A DNA stretch of 32,209 nucleotides from UBA11524 sp045132495 (GCA_045132495.1 JBGUSK010000134.1:1-32209); one strand, 5' to 3'; counted from the first letter of the stretch, positions 23,260 to 31,659 are shown. The notes: a model not told the origin generated them from the letters alone. Numbers and translations are program-made.

Positions 23260-24054
23260 ATGCCACTTGAACCCCGCATGCGGCTGGCCATCAACACGAT
23301 GGCTGTGAGCATCCAGCGCATCCTTGCGGATGCACAGCCCAGCATCTACCTCTATGGCTCCGTGACGGCGGAGGATTACCGGCACGGCTGGAGCGATATC
23401 GACCTGCTGGTGCTGACACAGGAGGCCATCACGGAGGAGCAATCCGCCGCGCTGCTCCACCTCCGGCAGACCCTTGCCGCCCGCGACCCGGACACGCCCC
23501 ATTACCGCCTCTTTGAGGGCGGAATGCTCGACCTGGGCAGCTTCCTCACGGGAGAAGAAACCCGCGTGGTCTACTGGGGCACGACGGGGGAACGAGTCAA
23601 AGAAACCCACCGTTTTTCTGCCTTTGACCGGGCGTCGCTCCTGCAAAATGGTCAGCTGCTGCTGGGCCGCGACATCCGCCGCCACATTGAAATGCCGGAT
23701 TATGAGGAAATCACCGCCGCTGTCGCCGAGCACCACGCTGCCATCCGTGCACACGGCAGGGGCAGCCGCAGCATCTACGCCTACGGTTGGCTGCTGGATA
23801 TTGCCCGTGGGCTGTACACCCTCGTCAACGGCCGTCTGACCACCAAGACCGCCGCAGCCCAGTGGACGCTGGATGAACATCTCTGCCCCTGCCCGGCGGA
23901 GCTTTCCATGGCACTGACGGTACGCCGGCAGCCGGAGCTCATCCGCGACGAAAGCGTGCTGGATTATGCGGAAGGCCTGACAGAGGCCATCAGCAAATTC
24001 GCCGACATGCTGCAGTACATCCTTTCCACCACCGATCCTGGCAAGCCGGAATAA
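23260..24054 (+). CDS. nucleotidyltransferase, aminoglycoside adenylyltransferase-like
   Basis: This 264-residue protein starts at ATG 23260. The nucleotidyltransferase signature GSV at residues 33-35 followed by GWSDIDLLVL gives metal ligands Asp46 and Asp48; Asp91 in GMLDLGSF may be the third. The helical C-terminal half (about 160-260), with SIYAYGWLLDIARGLYTL and a TKTAAAQW segment, resembles the DUF4111-type domain of ANT(9)/ANT(3'')-like enzymes. It could nucleotidylate a small molecule or protein; resistance is not established by sequence alone. It is probably cotranscribed with the TraX-like gene. Confidence 0.75.
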   Translation: MPLEPRMRLAINTMAVSIQRILADAQPSIYLYGSVTAEDYRHGWSDIDLLVLTQEAITEEQSAALLHLRQTLAARDPDTPHYRLFEGGMLDLGSFLTGEETRVVYWGTTGERVKETHRFSAFDRASLLQNGQLLLGRDIRRHIEMPDYEEITAAVAEHHAAIRAHGRGSRSIYAYGWLLDIARGLYTLVNGRLTTKTAAAQWTLDEHLCPCPAELSMALTVRRQPELIRDESVLDYAEGLTEAISKFADMLQYILSTTDPGKPE

Positions 24055-24068
24055 GCTCCGGCTTTTTT
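24045..24068 (+). terminator. terminator overlapping the nucleotidyltransferase stop
   Basis: GCCGGA (24045-24050) pairs with TCCGGC (24057-24062) and is followed by six T. The stop codon lies at the start of the hairpin loop. Confidence 0.8.
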
Positions 24069-24084
24069 AGTACATCGGGAAAAC

Positions 24085-24113
24085 TGTACATTTCAGGTCT
24101 GAGCATGTATAAT
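24085..24113 (+). promoter_or_regulatory. sigma-A promoter of the methionine operon
   Basis: TGTACA (24085-24090) and TATAAT (24108-24113) are 17 bases apart. An inverted repeat GTACA (24070-24074) and TGTAC (24085-24089) covers the -35 and could be an operator. No SAM or cobalamin riboswitch is seen in the short leader before ATG 24142. Confidence 0.6.
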
Positions 24114-24141
24114 GAATATAATATGCACAGGAGGTGGCCGC

Positions 24142-24762
24142 ATGGAGCTGAATATCGACGAAGCCCTGCGCTGCCTCGGCATTTGCGAGGCCGATGATGC
24201 GCTGCTGTCCTCCATATCCACCCTTTCGCTGGAGCTGCAAAGCCGCATCACGCCGCGCTTCATGTGGACATTGGCGGATGTTTCCGCGCTGGCGCTCCCC
24301 GGTAAAACCGCAGCGAGGATGCTTGCCGACTGCCAGCAGGCCGCTGTGCTCGTGTGCACCCTCGGCGCGGAGTTTGACCGCTGGATGCGGCAAGTCCAAG
24401 CCCGGGATATGGCCCGCGCCGTCATGCTGGACGCGCTGGGAAGCGCATATGTCGAATCGGGCTGCGACGCAGCGGAGGAAGCCATCCGTGCCCGCTTCCC
24501 CGGGATGCACCTGACAGATCGCTTCTCCCCCGGCTACGGCGACCTCCCGCTGGACGTACAGCCCCGCTTGATATCCCTTGCCGGAGCGCAGCACATCGGC
24601 GTGACGCTGACAGATTCCCTGCTCATGAACCCGCAAAAAAGCGTCACCGCCCTGATCGGCATCGCAGACAAGCCGCAAATGGCCCGGGTGCGGGGCTGCG
24701 CGTACTGCGCAATGAAAAACGATTGTCAATATCGGAAAGGCGGAACTACCTGCCATGTTTGA
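24142..24762 (+). CDS. MetH reactivation (activation-domain) protein
   Basis: This 206-residue protein starts at ATG 24142, chosen for AGGAGGT at 24129-24135. It resembles the C-terminal AdoMet-binding activation domain of cobalamin-dependent methionine synthase, with RFSPGYGDLPLDVQ (about 131-145) and the SLLMNPQKSVTALIG segment, both typical of it. It ends with a cysteine cluster CAYCAMKNDCQY. In full-length MetH this domain lets flavodoxin and AdoMet restore oxidised cobalamin to methylcobalamin. Here it is a separate gene overlapping metH by eight bases, so the two products should work as partners. Confidence 0.85.
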   Translation: MELNIDEALRCLGICEADDALLSSISTLSLELQSRITPRFMWTLADVSALALPGKTAARMLADCQQAAVLVCTLGAEFDRWMRQVQARDMARAVMLDALGSAYVESGCDAAEEAIRARFPGMHLTDRFSPGYGDLPLDVQPRLISLAGAQHIGVTLTDSLLMNPQKSVTALIGIADKPQMARVRGCAYCAMKNDCQYRKGGTTCHV

Positions 24763-27094
24763 ACCCAAGAAGCTGATCTTCCTTGATGGCGCCATGGGCA
24801 CGATGCTCCAGCAGGCCGGGCTCCAACCCGGTGAGCTGCCCGAACTGGCCGCCCTCACCAATCCTGATATGCTGACGGCCATCCATCGCCAATACATCGA
24901 CGCAGGAGCGGATATCGTCTACGCCAACACCTTCGGTGCGAACCGCCGCAAGCTGCATAAGCTCGGCGTGACAGTGGCGGAAGTCGTTGATGCAGCCATC
25001 GCCGCCGCGCAAAAAGCCTGCGATGGCACCTTTGCCAGGGTCGCGCTGGACATCGGCCCCCTGGGCGAGCTGCTGGAACCCCTGGGCACGCTGGATTTTG
25101 CGTCTGCGGTGGACATGTTTGCCGAGCTGGTGCGGGCAGGCGTAAAGGCTGGCGCTGACCTCATCGCCATTGAGACCATGACCGACCTGCAGGAAGCCCG
25201 CGCAGCCCTCATCGCCGCGAAGGAAAACAGCAATCTCCCCGTTATCGTGACCATGAGCTTTGACGAAAGCGGCCGCACCTTCACTGGTTGCACGGCGGCT
25301 TCGATGGCGGCTACGCTGACTGGCCTTGGCGCGGATGCCATCGGCGTGAACTGCTCCCTGGGCCCGAAGCAGCTGCTGCCCATTCTGCGGGAGTTCTGCG
25401 AAAACACCGCCCTGCCGGTGATCGCCAAGCCCAATGCGGGCCTTCCCGACCCGGTGGACGGCCACTACGACCTGTACCCCGCTGATTTCGCCGAGGCCAT
25501 GGCGGAGGCTGTCGCAGCGGGCGTGTCCGTGGTAGGCGGCTGCTGCGGCACCGATCCCGACTACATCCGCGCGCTGCACGAGCGGGTGAAGGACATGGTT
25601 CCCGGTGATCGTGCGATCCGCCGGAGGAGCCTCGTCTGCACCGCCACGCAGGCCGTCGAAATCAGCGGCGTACGGGTTATTGGCGAGCGCATCAATCCCA
25701 CCGGCAAGAAGCGCTTCCAGCAGGCGCTGCTGGCGGGCGATCTGGACTACATCGTCGATGTGGCCATCCAGCAGGAGGACGCGGGCGCAGACATCCTCGA
25801 CGTGAATGTTGGCTATCCTGGCGTGGACGAGGTGGCGATGCTGCCCCTGGTGGTCAGGAAGCTGCAGGAGGCTACCTCCCTGCCCCTGATGCTGGACTCC
25901 ACCAACCCCGCTGCGCTGGAGGCGGGTCTGCGGGTTTACTGCGGCAAGGCGGCCGTCAATTCCGTCAACGGCGACGCAGCCGTGTTGAACCGCCTGCTTC
26001 CCATTGTGAAGAAATACGGTGCCTCCGTCGTCGGCCTGACGCTGGATGAAACCGGCCTGCCCAGCTCCGCCCAGCAGCGCGTGAATATCGCACAGCGCAT
26101 CCTGGATGCAGCGACGACCCACGGCATTCCCCAGGAAGACCTGTGGATCGACTGCCTGACGCTGACCGTCTCCGCTCAGCAGGATCAGGCTGCCGCGACG
26201 CTGGAGGCCGTCCGCCGGGTGACGCGGGAATTGGGGCTTCGCACGGTGCTGGGCGTGTCGAACATATCCTTTGGTCTCCCGAATCGCCTGCTGATGGCGC
26301 AAACCTTCCTCATCAGCGCCATGAACGCAGGGCTGTCGCTGCCCATCATCAACCCCAACCAGAAGGAAATGATGGATGCTGTCTCTGCCTTCCGGGTGCT
26401 CAGCGGCGAGGATGCAGGCTGCCGCCATTATGTAGACCGCTTCGCCAATGTGACGGCGGCGTCCGTGGCAGCAGTGCCCTCGGCAATGACGCTGGAGGAA
26501 GCCATCCTCCGCGGATTGAAAGCCGACGCATCCCGGCTGGCCAGGGCTGCATTGGCTGAATCCACCGGTCTCGAACTGGTCGAAAAACACCTGATCCCCG
26601 CACTGGACAAGGTCGGTGCGGATTACGAAGCCGGACGGGCCTTCCTGCCCCAACTGCTCTCTGCCGCACAGGCTGCACAGGCGGTGTTTGCCGTCATCCA
26701 GGACAGCATGGGCGATGGCGAGGCCGTCCGCAAGGGGAAGGTCATCATCGCCACCGTGAAGGGCGATATCCATGATATCGGCAAAAACATCGTCAAAACC
26801 GTGATGGCAAACTACGGCTACGACATGCTCGACCTGGGCCGGGATGTTCCGCCGGAAACCATTGTTGAGGCAGCTCAGCGCGAAAACATCCGCCTGGTGG
26901 GGCTTTCCGCGCTGATGACCACCACCCTCCCCGCGATGGAGGAGACCGTCCGGCAACTGAAAAGGCTGCCCGATCCTCCAGCGATCATGCTGGGCGGCGC
27001 AGTGGTCACGGCAGATTACGCAGCCCAGCTCGGCTGTCATTATGTGAAGGACGCGAAGGCCTCCGTGGAGGTCGCAAGAAGCATTCTCGGCTGA
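24755..27094 (+). CDS. metH: cobalamin-dependent methionine synthase, lacking activation domain
   Basis: This 779-residue protein is about 400 residues shorter than E. coli MetH because the C-terminal activation domain is missing. The homocysteine domain (1-285) has zinc ligands Cys200 in GVNCSLGP and Cys263/Cys264 in GGCCGTD. The pterin-binding barrel (about 305-560) includes GERINPTGKKRFQQ. The cobalamin cap and Rossmann domain (about 570-779) contain the lower-ligand His673 in GDIHDIGKN and LGGAVVT near the end. It transfers a methyl from 5-methyltetrahydrofolate to homocysteine. The missing domain is supplied by the overlapping upstream gene. Confidence 0.95.
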   Translation: MFEPKKLIFLDGAMGTMLQQAGLQPGELPELAALTNPDMLTAIHRQYIDAGADIVYANTFGANRRKLHKLGVTVAEVVDAAIAAAQKACDGTFARVALDIGPLGELLEPLGTLDFASAVDMFAELVRAGVKAGADLIAIETMTDLQEARAALIAAKENSNLPVIVTMSFDESGRTFTGCTAASMAATLTGLGADAIGVNCSLGPKQLLPILREFCENTALPVIAKPNAGLPDPVDGHYDLYPADFAEAMAEAVAAGVSVVGGCCGTDPDYIRALHERVKDMVPGDRAIRRRSLVCTATQAVEISGVRVIGERINPTGKKRFQQALLAGDLDYIVDVAIQQEDAGADILDVNVGYPGVDEVAMLPLVVRKLQEATSLPLMLDSTNPAALEAGLRVYCGKAAVNSVNGDAAVLNRLLPIVKKYGASVVGLTLDETGLPSSAQQRVNIAQRILDAATTHGIPQEDLWIDCLTLTVSAQQDQAAATLEAVRRVTRELGLRTVLGVSNISFGLPNRLLMAQTFLISAMNAGLSLPIINPNQKEMMDAVSAFRVLSGEDAGCRHYVDRFANVTAASVAAVPSAMTLEEAILRGLKADASRLARAALAESTGLELVEKHLIPALDKVGADYEAGRAFLPQLLSAAQAAQAVFAVIQDSMGDGEAVRKGKVIIATVKGDIHDIGKNIVKTVMANYGYDMLDLGRDVPPETIVEAAQRENIRLVGLSALMTTTLPAMEETVRQLKRLPDPPAIMLGGAVVTADYAAQLGCHYVKDAKASVEVARSILG

Positions 27095-27119
27095 TCCAGC
27101 CGCTTGCCTTAATATAACG

Positions 27120-27139
27120 AAAGGGGGTCGAAGACCCTG
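27120..27139 (+). promoter_or_regulatory. ribosome-binding site and hairpin deciding the CTG start of metAA
   Basis: AAAGGGGGT (about 27120-27128) lies eight bases before CTG 27137. GGGTC (27125-27129) can pair with GACCC (27133-27137) over a GAA loop, which would hide the Shine-Dalgarno and the first base of the start codon. Upstream in frame the first stop is TAA at 27110, with no ATG, GTG or TTG in between. Confidence 0.65.
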
Positions 27140-28102
27140 CCTATCAAGATTCCCAATGACCTGCCCGCCGCGGCAAAGCTCCGCAGCGAGAACATATTCG
27201 TCATGTCCGCTGACCGCGCCGTGACACAGGATATCCGTCCACTGAAAATCCTGCTATTAAACCTGATGCCCACCAAGATCGCCACGGAAACGCAGCTGGC
27301 GCGATTGCTGGGCAACACGCCGCTGCAGGTGGAGATGGATCTGCTGATGGTGGAATCCCACGTCAGCAAGAACACCTCCGCCGAGCATATGCTGTCCTTT
27401 TACAAGACCTTCGACCAGGTCAGGGATAACACCTACGACGGCATGGTCATCACCGGCGCGCCGGTGGAGCAGCTGCCCTTCGAGGAGGTCGACTACTGGG
27501 AGGAGCTGTGCGGGATCTTCGAGTGGACGAAGACACACGTCACCTCCACCTTCCACATCTGCTGGGGGGCACAGGCGGGATTGTATTACCACTGGGGCAT
27601 CCCGAAAAAGAGACTGCCCAAGAAGCTCTCCGGCGTGTACCGTCACCGCGTGGTGCACAAGAACAGCATCCTCTTCCGCGGGTTTGACGATACATTCATG
27701 GTGCCCCAATCCCGCTATACCACGGTGGACAGGGAGGACATCATCGCCCGCAGCGAGCTCAAAATCCTCGCTGAATCCGACGAAGCGGGCGTGTACGCCA
27801 TCTCCACCCACGGCGGACGGCAGATTTTCATCACCGGCCACTCGGAGTACGACGCGGACACCCTGCTGGGCGAGTACCTGCGGGACAAGAAAGCAGGCAT
27901 CAACCCGGATATCCCGGTGAACTACTTCCCTGATGACGATGATACAAAGGAGCCTGTCTGTACCTGGCGTTCCAGCGCAAATTTGCTGTACTGCAACTGG
28001 CTGAACTACTTCGTCTATCAGGCCACGCCCTACGACCTCACCAAGGTCGGTGTGGTACTCATGGACGACCACATGCCCGCGTGGATTCGCCCGGAGAAGT
28101 AA
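27137..28102 (+). CDS. metAA: homoserine O-acetyltransferase, MetA family (CTG start)
   Basis: The product is 321 residues if it starts at CTG 27137. The translation from there, PIKIPNDLPA then NIFVMS, matches the conserved MetA N-terminus, while the first ATG (27203) would remove 22 conserved residues. The nucleophile is Cys142 in HICWGAQAG; catalytic His lies in GHSEYDADTL. Residue 111 is Glu (GAPVEQLPFEEVDYW) where E. coli MetA has Gly; Glu111 is reported to favour acetyl-CoA, so the product is probably O-acetylhomoserine. It activates homoserine at the start of methionine synthesis and follows metH by 42 bases in one operon. Confidence 0.9.
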   Translation: MPIKIPNDLPAAAKLRSENIFVMSADRAVTQDIRPLKILLLNLMPTKIATETQLARLLGNTPLQVEMDLLMVESHVSKNTSAEHMLSFYKTFDQVRDNTYDGMVITGAPVEQLPFEEVDYWEELCGIFEWTKTHVTSTFHICWGAQAGLYYHWGIPKKRLPKKLSGVYRHRVVHKNSILFRGFDDTFMVPQSRYTTVDREDIIARSELKILAESDEAGVYAISTHGGRQIFITGHSEYDADTLLGEYLRDKKAGINPDIPVNYFPDDDDTKEPVCTWRSSANLLYCNWLNYFVYQATPYDLTKVGVVLMDDHMPAWIRPEK

Positions 28103-28122
28103 TACGGAAGGGAGATGCACTT

Positions 28123-29277
28123 ATGCTGCACATCATCAACGCTCACCTGAAGCCCATCACCTCCCCTGACATTCCCTGCGGCGAGCTGCTTATCGACGAA
28201 GGGAAGATCATCGCCATCGGCGAAAAGGTCAACGCGCCCGAAGGCTGTGAAACCATCGACGTGCAGGGTATGCTCGTCACCCCCGGCTTCATCGACGCTC
28301 ACACCCATATCGGTCTGCACGAAGAGTCCGTCCGCTGGGAAGGCGCGGATTACAATGAGATGTCCTCTCCCATCACCCCGGAAATGCGCGCCATCGACGC
28401 TATCAATCCCCGTGATGAGGCCTTCCGTGTGGCCCTCAGCGGCGGCGTGACCACCGCCATCACCGGCCCCGGCAGCGCCAACGTCATCGGCGGCACCTTC
28501 ACCGCCATCAAGCTCCACGGCGACAATGTGGATGACATGATCCTCCGCGAAGCCGTCGCGATGAAAATCGCCATGGGTGAAAATCCCAAGGGGTGCTATG
28601 GTCAGCAGGGTAAAAAGATGCCTGTGACCCGCATGGCCATCGCAGCGCTGCTGCGCGGGACGCTTGCCAAGGCCAAGAAGTACGCCGCCGATATCGCCAT
28701 GGCAGACGCTGACGGCAAGGCCCGTCCCTTCGATTTCCAGATGGAAGCCATGCTGCCGGTCATCAACCGGGAGATCCCCCTCAAGGCCCACGCCCACCGC
28801 GCGGATGATATCCTCACTGTGCTGCGCGTGTGCAGGGAGTTCGACGTGGACGTGACCCTTGACCACGTCACTGAGGGGCACCTGATCGTGGACAAGCTGG
28901 TGGAGGCGAATAAGCCGGTGCTGGTCGGCCCGAGCTTCGGCAGCAAATCGAAGTTTGAGCTGAAGGAAAAATCCTTCGAGACCCCCGGCATTCTGACCAA
29001 CGCCGGTTTGGACGTGTGCATCATCACCGATGCGCCGGTCATCCCGCTGAACTACCTGCCCCTGTGCGCTGGTCTTGCCATGCGAGAGGGCATGAGCGAA
29101 GAGGCCGCATGGAAGGCCATCACCATCAACCCGGCGAAGGTCGCTGGTATCGCTGATCGCGTTGGCTCGCTGGAGGTCGGCAAGGATGCAGACTTTTCCA
29201 TTTGGTGCGGCGATCCCCTCAAGGACATACAGGCGCGCACAAAGCAGGTCTTTGTCAACGGCCAGATGGTGCTGTAA
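28123..29277 (+). CDS. amidohydrolase (imidazolonepropionase-like)
   Basis: This 384-residue protein starts at ATG 28123 behind GGAAGGGAG. It has the amidohydrolase fold with an N-terminal strand domain (about 1-50), metal-binding DAHTHIG (His60, His62), AHAHRADD (His223, His225), LDHVTEGH (Asp247, His248) and the final Asp303 in IITDAP, then GSLEVGKDADFSIW near the end. This set is typical of imidazolonepropionase-related cytosolic amidohydrolases. The true substrate is unknown. It follows the MetA gene by 20 bases and so probably shares the methionine operon transcript, which hints at, but does not show, a link to sulfur amino acids. Confidence 0.85.
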   Translation: MLHIINAHLKPITSPDIPCGELLIDEGKIIAIGEKVNAPEGCETIDVQGMLVTPGFIDAHTHIGLHEESVRWEGADYNEMSSPITPEMRAIDAINPRDEAFRVALSGGVTTAITGPGSANVIGGTFTAIKLHGDNVDDMILREAVAMKIAMGENPKGCYGQQGKKMPVTRMAIAALLRGTLAKAKKYAADIAMADADGKARPFDFQMEAMLPVINREIPLKAHAHRADDILTVLRVCREFDVDVTLDHVTEGHLIVDKLVEANKPVLVGPSFGSKSKFELKEKSFETPGILTNAGLDVCIITDAPVIPLNYLPLCAGLAMREGMSEEAAWKAITINPAKVAGIADRVGSLEVGKDADFSIWCGDPLKDIQARTKQVFVNGQMVL

Positions 29278-29285
29278 AGCATGAA

Positions 29286-29314
29286 AAAAGCGACTCCATC
29301 ACGGAGCCGCTTTT
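29286..29314. terminator. bidirectional terminator between amidohydrolase and carboxypeptidase genes
   Basis: AAAAGCG and CTCC (29286-29297) pair with GGAG and CGCTTTT (29303-29314) with one A-C mismatch. A-run and T-run on either side let it stop both converging transcripts. Confidence 0.8.
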
Positions 29315-29321
29315 CATTTGC

Positions 29322-30173
29322 TCAATACCGGGAATAATGATCCTTGGCGGAGGTCTGGATGAAATCCTCCACCAGGCTCTTCTGGCCGCCTGCGGCAAGG
29401 AATTCTTCAACCGCCTTCATCAGCTGGTCGTAGAACTCCTCCAGGCACAGGCCGTTTTCCATAATGTAGGTCGCCGCAGGGACGCCCACATAGCGAAGGT
29501 GCCAGGGCTCGTAGTTGATTTTGGTGATCTCCTCCTTATCAGAGGGATAGCGAAGGATGAAACCGAATTCTGCACAGTGCTCAGCCATCCACTGGGTTTC
29601 GGGCTCGTTTGCCATGTCCTCATTCATGCCGCGGTCGGTCCACTTTTTCGGCACCACATCGCAACCAAGGCCAGTTTGGTGGTCGCTGGCACCGGGCTTG
29701 GTGACCCAGCCGTCGTCATAGCCGTACTTCTTCACACGGTTTTCGTACATGACGGCCTGCTTGTAGTAGGAACGGTAGCCGCTCTTGAGGTAGAGCTCGT
29801 GGCCTTCGGCGCGGGCCGCGTCACAGAGCTTAACAAGAGCTTCGGCGCATTCCCGCTGAAGCTGCCAGGTGCCATCCACCTGACGGACGCCGCCGGAGGT
29901 ATTGTTGCCCTCCTTGTCCAGCTTCAGGGATTTCATCTTCACCAGATCATCCGGCACATAGTCTTTGGCCAGGAACATGCTCTTGTTGACCATGATCACC
30001 AGCGCCGGGTCCATGTCCATCATGTCCACGGGGAAATTCCATTTCACCTCGTCATAGGTGATGATCATCTCGCCGCTCAGATCAACAAAGGACCAGTCCT
30101 CCTCTTCTGCGCAGGCAGGGATCACCATCGCAAAGGCCAGCACAAGGGCCAGCAGCTGCATCATTCTCTTCAT
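29322..30173 (-). CDS. VanY-type D-alanyl-D-alanine carboxypeptidase, secreted
   Basis: This 283-residue protein has a signal peptide (1-22, ending IPACAEEE). The peptidase domain (about 100-250) carries SGYRSYYKQ, the zinc motif GASDHQTGLGCD (His165, Asp172) and EPWHLRYVG (Glu222, His225). It removes the terminal D-Ala from peptidoglycan stem peptides outside the membrane. An extra N-terminal part (23-95) is unrecognised. VIPAC resembles a lipobox but proline at -2 is unusual, so lipid anchoring is doubtful. Its start overlaps the upstream paralogue's stop by four bases (ATGA). Confidence 0.88.
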   Translation of the reverse strand: MKRMMQLLALVLAFAMVIPACAEEEDWSFVDLSGEMIITYDEVKWNFPVDMMDMDPALVIMVNKSMFLAKDYVPDDLVKMKSLKLDKEGNNTSGGVRQVDGTWQLQRECAEALVKLCDAARAEGHELYLKSGYRSYYKQAVMYENRVKKYGYDDGWVTKPGASDHQTGLGCDVVPKKWTDRGMNEDMANEPETQWMAEHCAEFGFILRYPSDKEEITKINYEPWHLRYVGVPAATYIMENGLCLEEFYDQLMKAVEEFLAAGGQKSLVEDFIQTSAKDHYSRY

Positions 30174-30853
30174 TCTTCAACCGCTCCCACAACAATATCC
30201 ATCAGCACTTCCTGCCGCAGAAGGATCAAGTACTCCTCCAAAGGCATCTGATTCTGATAAATGCGTTCTGCATGCTCCTTGCCCACATAGCGGAAATGCC
30301 ATTCTTCCTTTTTGTAGCCGGTCACGTCCTCCCAGCCCTCCTGATAGCGCAGGATGAAGCCGTACTTCCAGCAATTCTCCGTGCACCACTTGCCCGCCTT
30401 GGAGCGGGGAAACTTTTCGCTGCAGCCCTGATAATCATCCCAGCCGATGTCCATCGCCAGACCCAGCTGATGCTCCGAAGCGCCGGCACGGGCCACATAA
30501 TCATCTGCGCGCTTGGTGCCCACCTTCTTTTTCTTTCTCTGATAGATGGTCGCCTGGGTCTGATAGCTGCGATAGCCGCTGACGGACACCAGGTACTCGC
30601 CCGTCGCCGCCTCACAGTCCGCAAAGAGCTGCTCCAGGGCGACAGCAGCGTCATCCCGCATTTCGCGGACCTTTCCCTTTACATTGGCCGCCCGCACCTC
30701 CGGAATATACGCGGAGCCTGAGCGCCATTGCCGGTTCTGCAAATAAAGCAGTCCTTCAATATCATTTTGCGGCGCAGCGTCATACAGCGCTGAGGACACC
30801 ATCATCGTGCCCGCTGCGGCCAGGGACAGCAGCTGCTCCAACAAACCTGCCAT
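30170..30853 (-). CDS. VanY-type D,D-carboxypeptidase, second copy
   Basis: This 227-residue protein starts at ATG 30853 behind GTGGAGGAA; the frame is open to 30991 but that crosses the promoter. The motifs SGYRSYQTQ, GASEHQLGLAMD (His128, Asp135) and EEWHFRYVG (Glu184, His186) are complete. The N-terminus has a hydrophobic stretch (about 4-24) but a weak basic start, so it may be membrane-anchored or exported by a non-classical signal. It differs from the downstream copy across most of its length, so the pair is an old duplication. No van resistance ligase or regulator is nearby, so vancomycin resistance is not implied. Confidence 0.85.
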   Translation of the reverse strand: MAGLLEQLLSLAAAGTMMVSSALYDAAPQNDIEGLLYLQNRQWRSGSAYIPEVRAANVKGKVREMRDDAAVALEQLFADCEAATGEYLVSVSGYRSYQTQATIYQRKKKKVGTKRADDYVARAGASEHQLGLAMDIGWDDYQGCSEKFPRSKAGKWCTENCWKYGFILRYQEGWEDVTGYKKEEWHFRYVGKEHAERIYQNQMPLEEYLILLRQEVLMDIVVGAVEE

Positions 30854-30887
30854 AGTCGTTCCTCCACTGTGTAAAGTCTTCTCTCCT

Positions 30888-30915
30888 ATTATAACGTATT
30901 TCCCCGCGAAAACAA
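30888..30915 (-). promoter_or_regulatory. sigma-A promoter of the carboxypeptidase pair
   Basis: On the minus strand TTGTTT (30910-30915) and TATAAT (30888-30893) are 16 bases apart. It sits between the divergent carboxypeptidase and lipoprotein genes. Confidence 0.65.
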
Positions 30916-30991
30916 GGCAGCAAACTGTAAATTTTTCATGATTGCCAACGGGAAACAATGCGCACAATAGGCCGCGAGGAGGTGAAACCAC

Positions 30992-31621
30992 ATGAAAAAG
31001 ATCCTTTTGACCCTTTCCGCACTCTCACTTGCGGTGATGCTGGGTGGCTGCAAGTCCTCCGCGGATCTGACCACCGCCACCAGCGAGCCCACGTCAACCG
31101 CCAGCACCACGCCCAACGTAACCACTGTCCAGCCCGGTGCGACCAACGGCCTTGACAGCATGATGGACGGCGCTGGCAACATGCTCGATGGGATGATGGA
31201 CGGCGCCAACGGCACGAACGGTACCGACGGTGTGCTGCCTGATTCCACCGTCATCCCCGAATCCACCGGCGTGACCAGCATGGACAAGGCGCGCCGCGTC
31301 ATCGAGCAGATCGAGGAGGAGCTGGAGCGGCTGAGCGAGGTGGATGATGCGGAGGTCGTCATCGCCGGGAACAAGGCGGCTGTCGGTATCGAGTTTGACG
31401 ATCAGTACCGCGCTGGGCTGGATGACCGCCTGCGCAAGATCGTCAAGGAGCGCATCGACAGCGTGATCTCCGGCATTTCCACCGTCGCCATCACGGCAGA
31501 TGAGGGCGTGATGGACGCCATCGAATCCCTGGGCGAACGGCTGGACACCATGTCCGACATGACCGCCCTGGAGAGCGATCTGAACGCGATCATCAGGAAG
31601 ATCGAAGGCATGAACGCATAA
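30992..31621 (+). CDS. YhcN/YlaJ-type spore lipoprotein
   Basis: This 209-residue protein starts at ATG 30992 behind GAGGAGGTG. The signal peptide ends in the lipobox LGGC (Cys20), so it should be a lipoprotein. A Thr/Ser-rich linker and a region with repeated MMDGA-type segments (about 54-75) lead to the YhcN/YlaJ-like domain (about 95-209), with the KARRVIEQIEEELERL helix, DDAEVVIAGNKAAVGI strand region and a terminal helix. Family members are sporulation or germination lipoproteins of unknown mechanism. A UUCG-loop terminator follows. Confidence 0.8.
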   Translation: MKKILLTLSALSLAVMLGGCKSSADLTTATSEPTSTASTTPNVTTVQPGATNGLDSMMDGAGNMLDGMMDGANGTNGTDGVLPDSTVIPESTGVTSMDKARRVIEQIEEELERLSEVDDAEVVIAGNKAAVGIEFDDQYRAGLDDRLRKIVKERIDSVISGISTVAITADEGVMDAIESLGERLDTMSDMTALESDLNAIIRKIEGMNA

Positions 31622-31659
31622 CTTCGTTCCTTCCATCGTAGACTGTCCATGTCCCAAGG

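Noticed and set aside
24746..27040. 764-residue open frame on the minus strand opposite metH
   Set aside because: It is the antisense shadow of a complete conserved enzyme in GC-rich DNA, has no ribosome-binding site and no recognisable domain. The same holds for the long minus-strand frames at 2509-3876, 7327-9369 and 18458-19753.
29322..30853. Vancomycin-resistance locus
   Set aside because: VanY-type genes alone are ordinary wall enzymes; no vanH, ligase, vanX or VanRS-like pair lies beside them.
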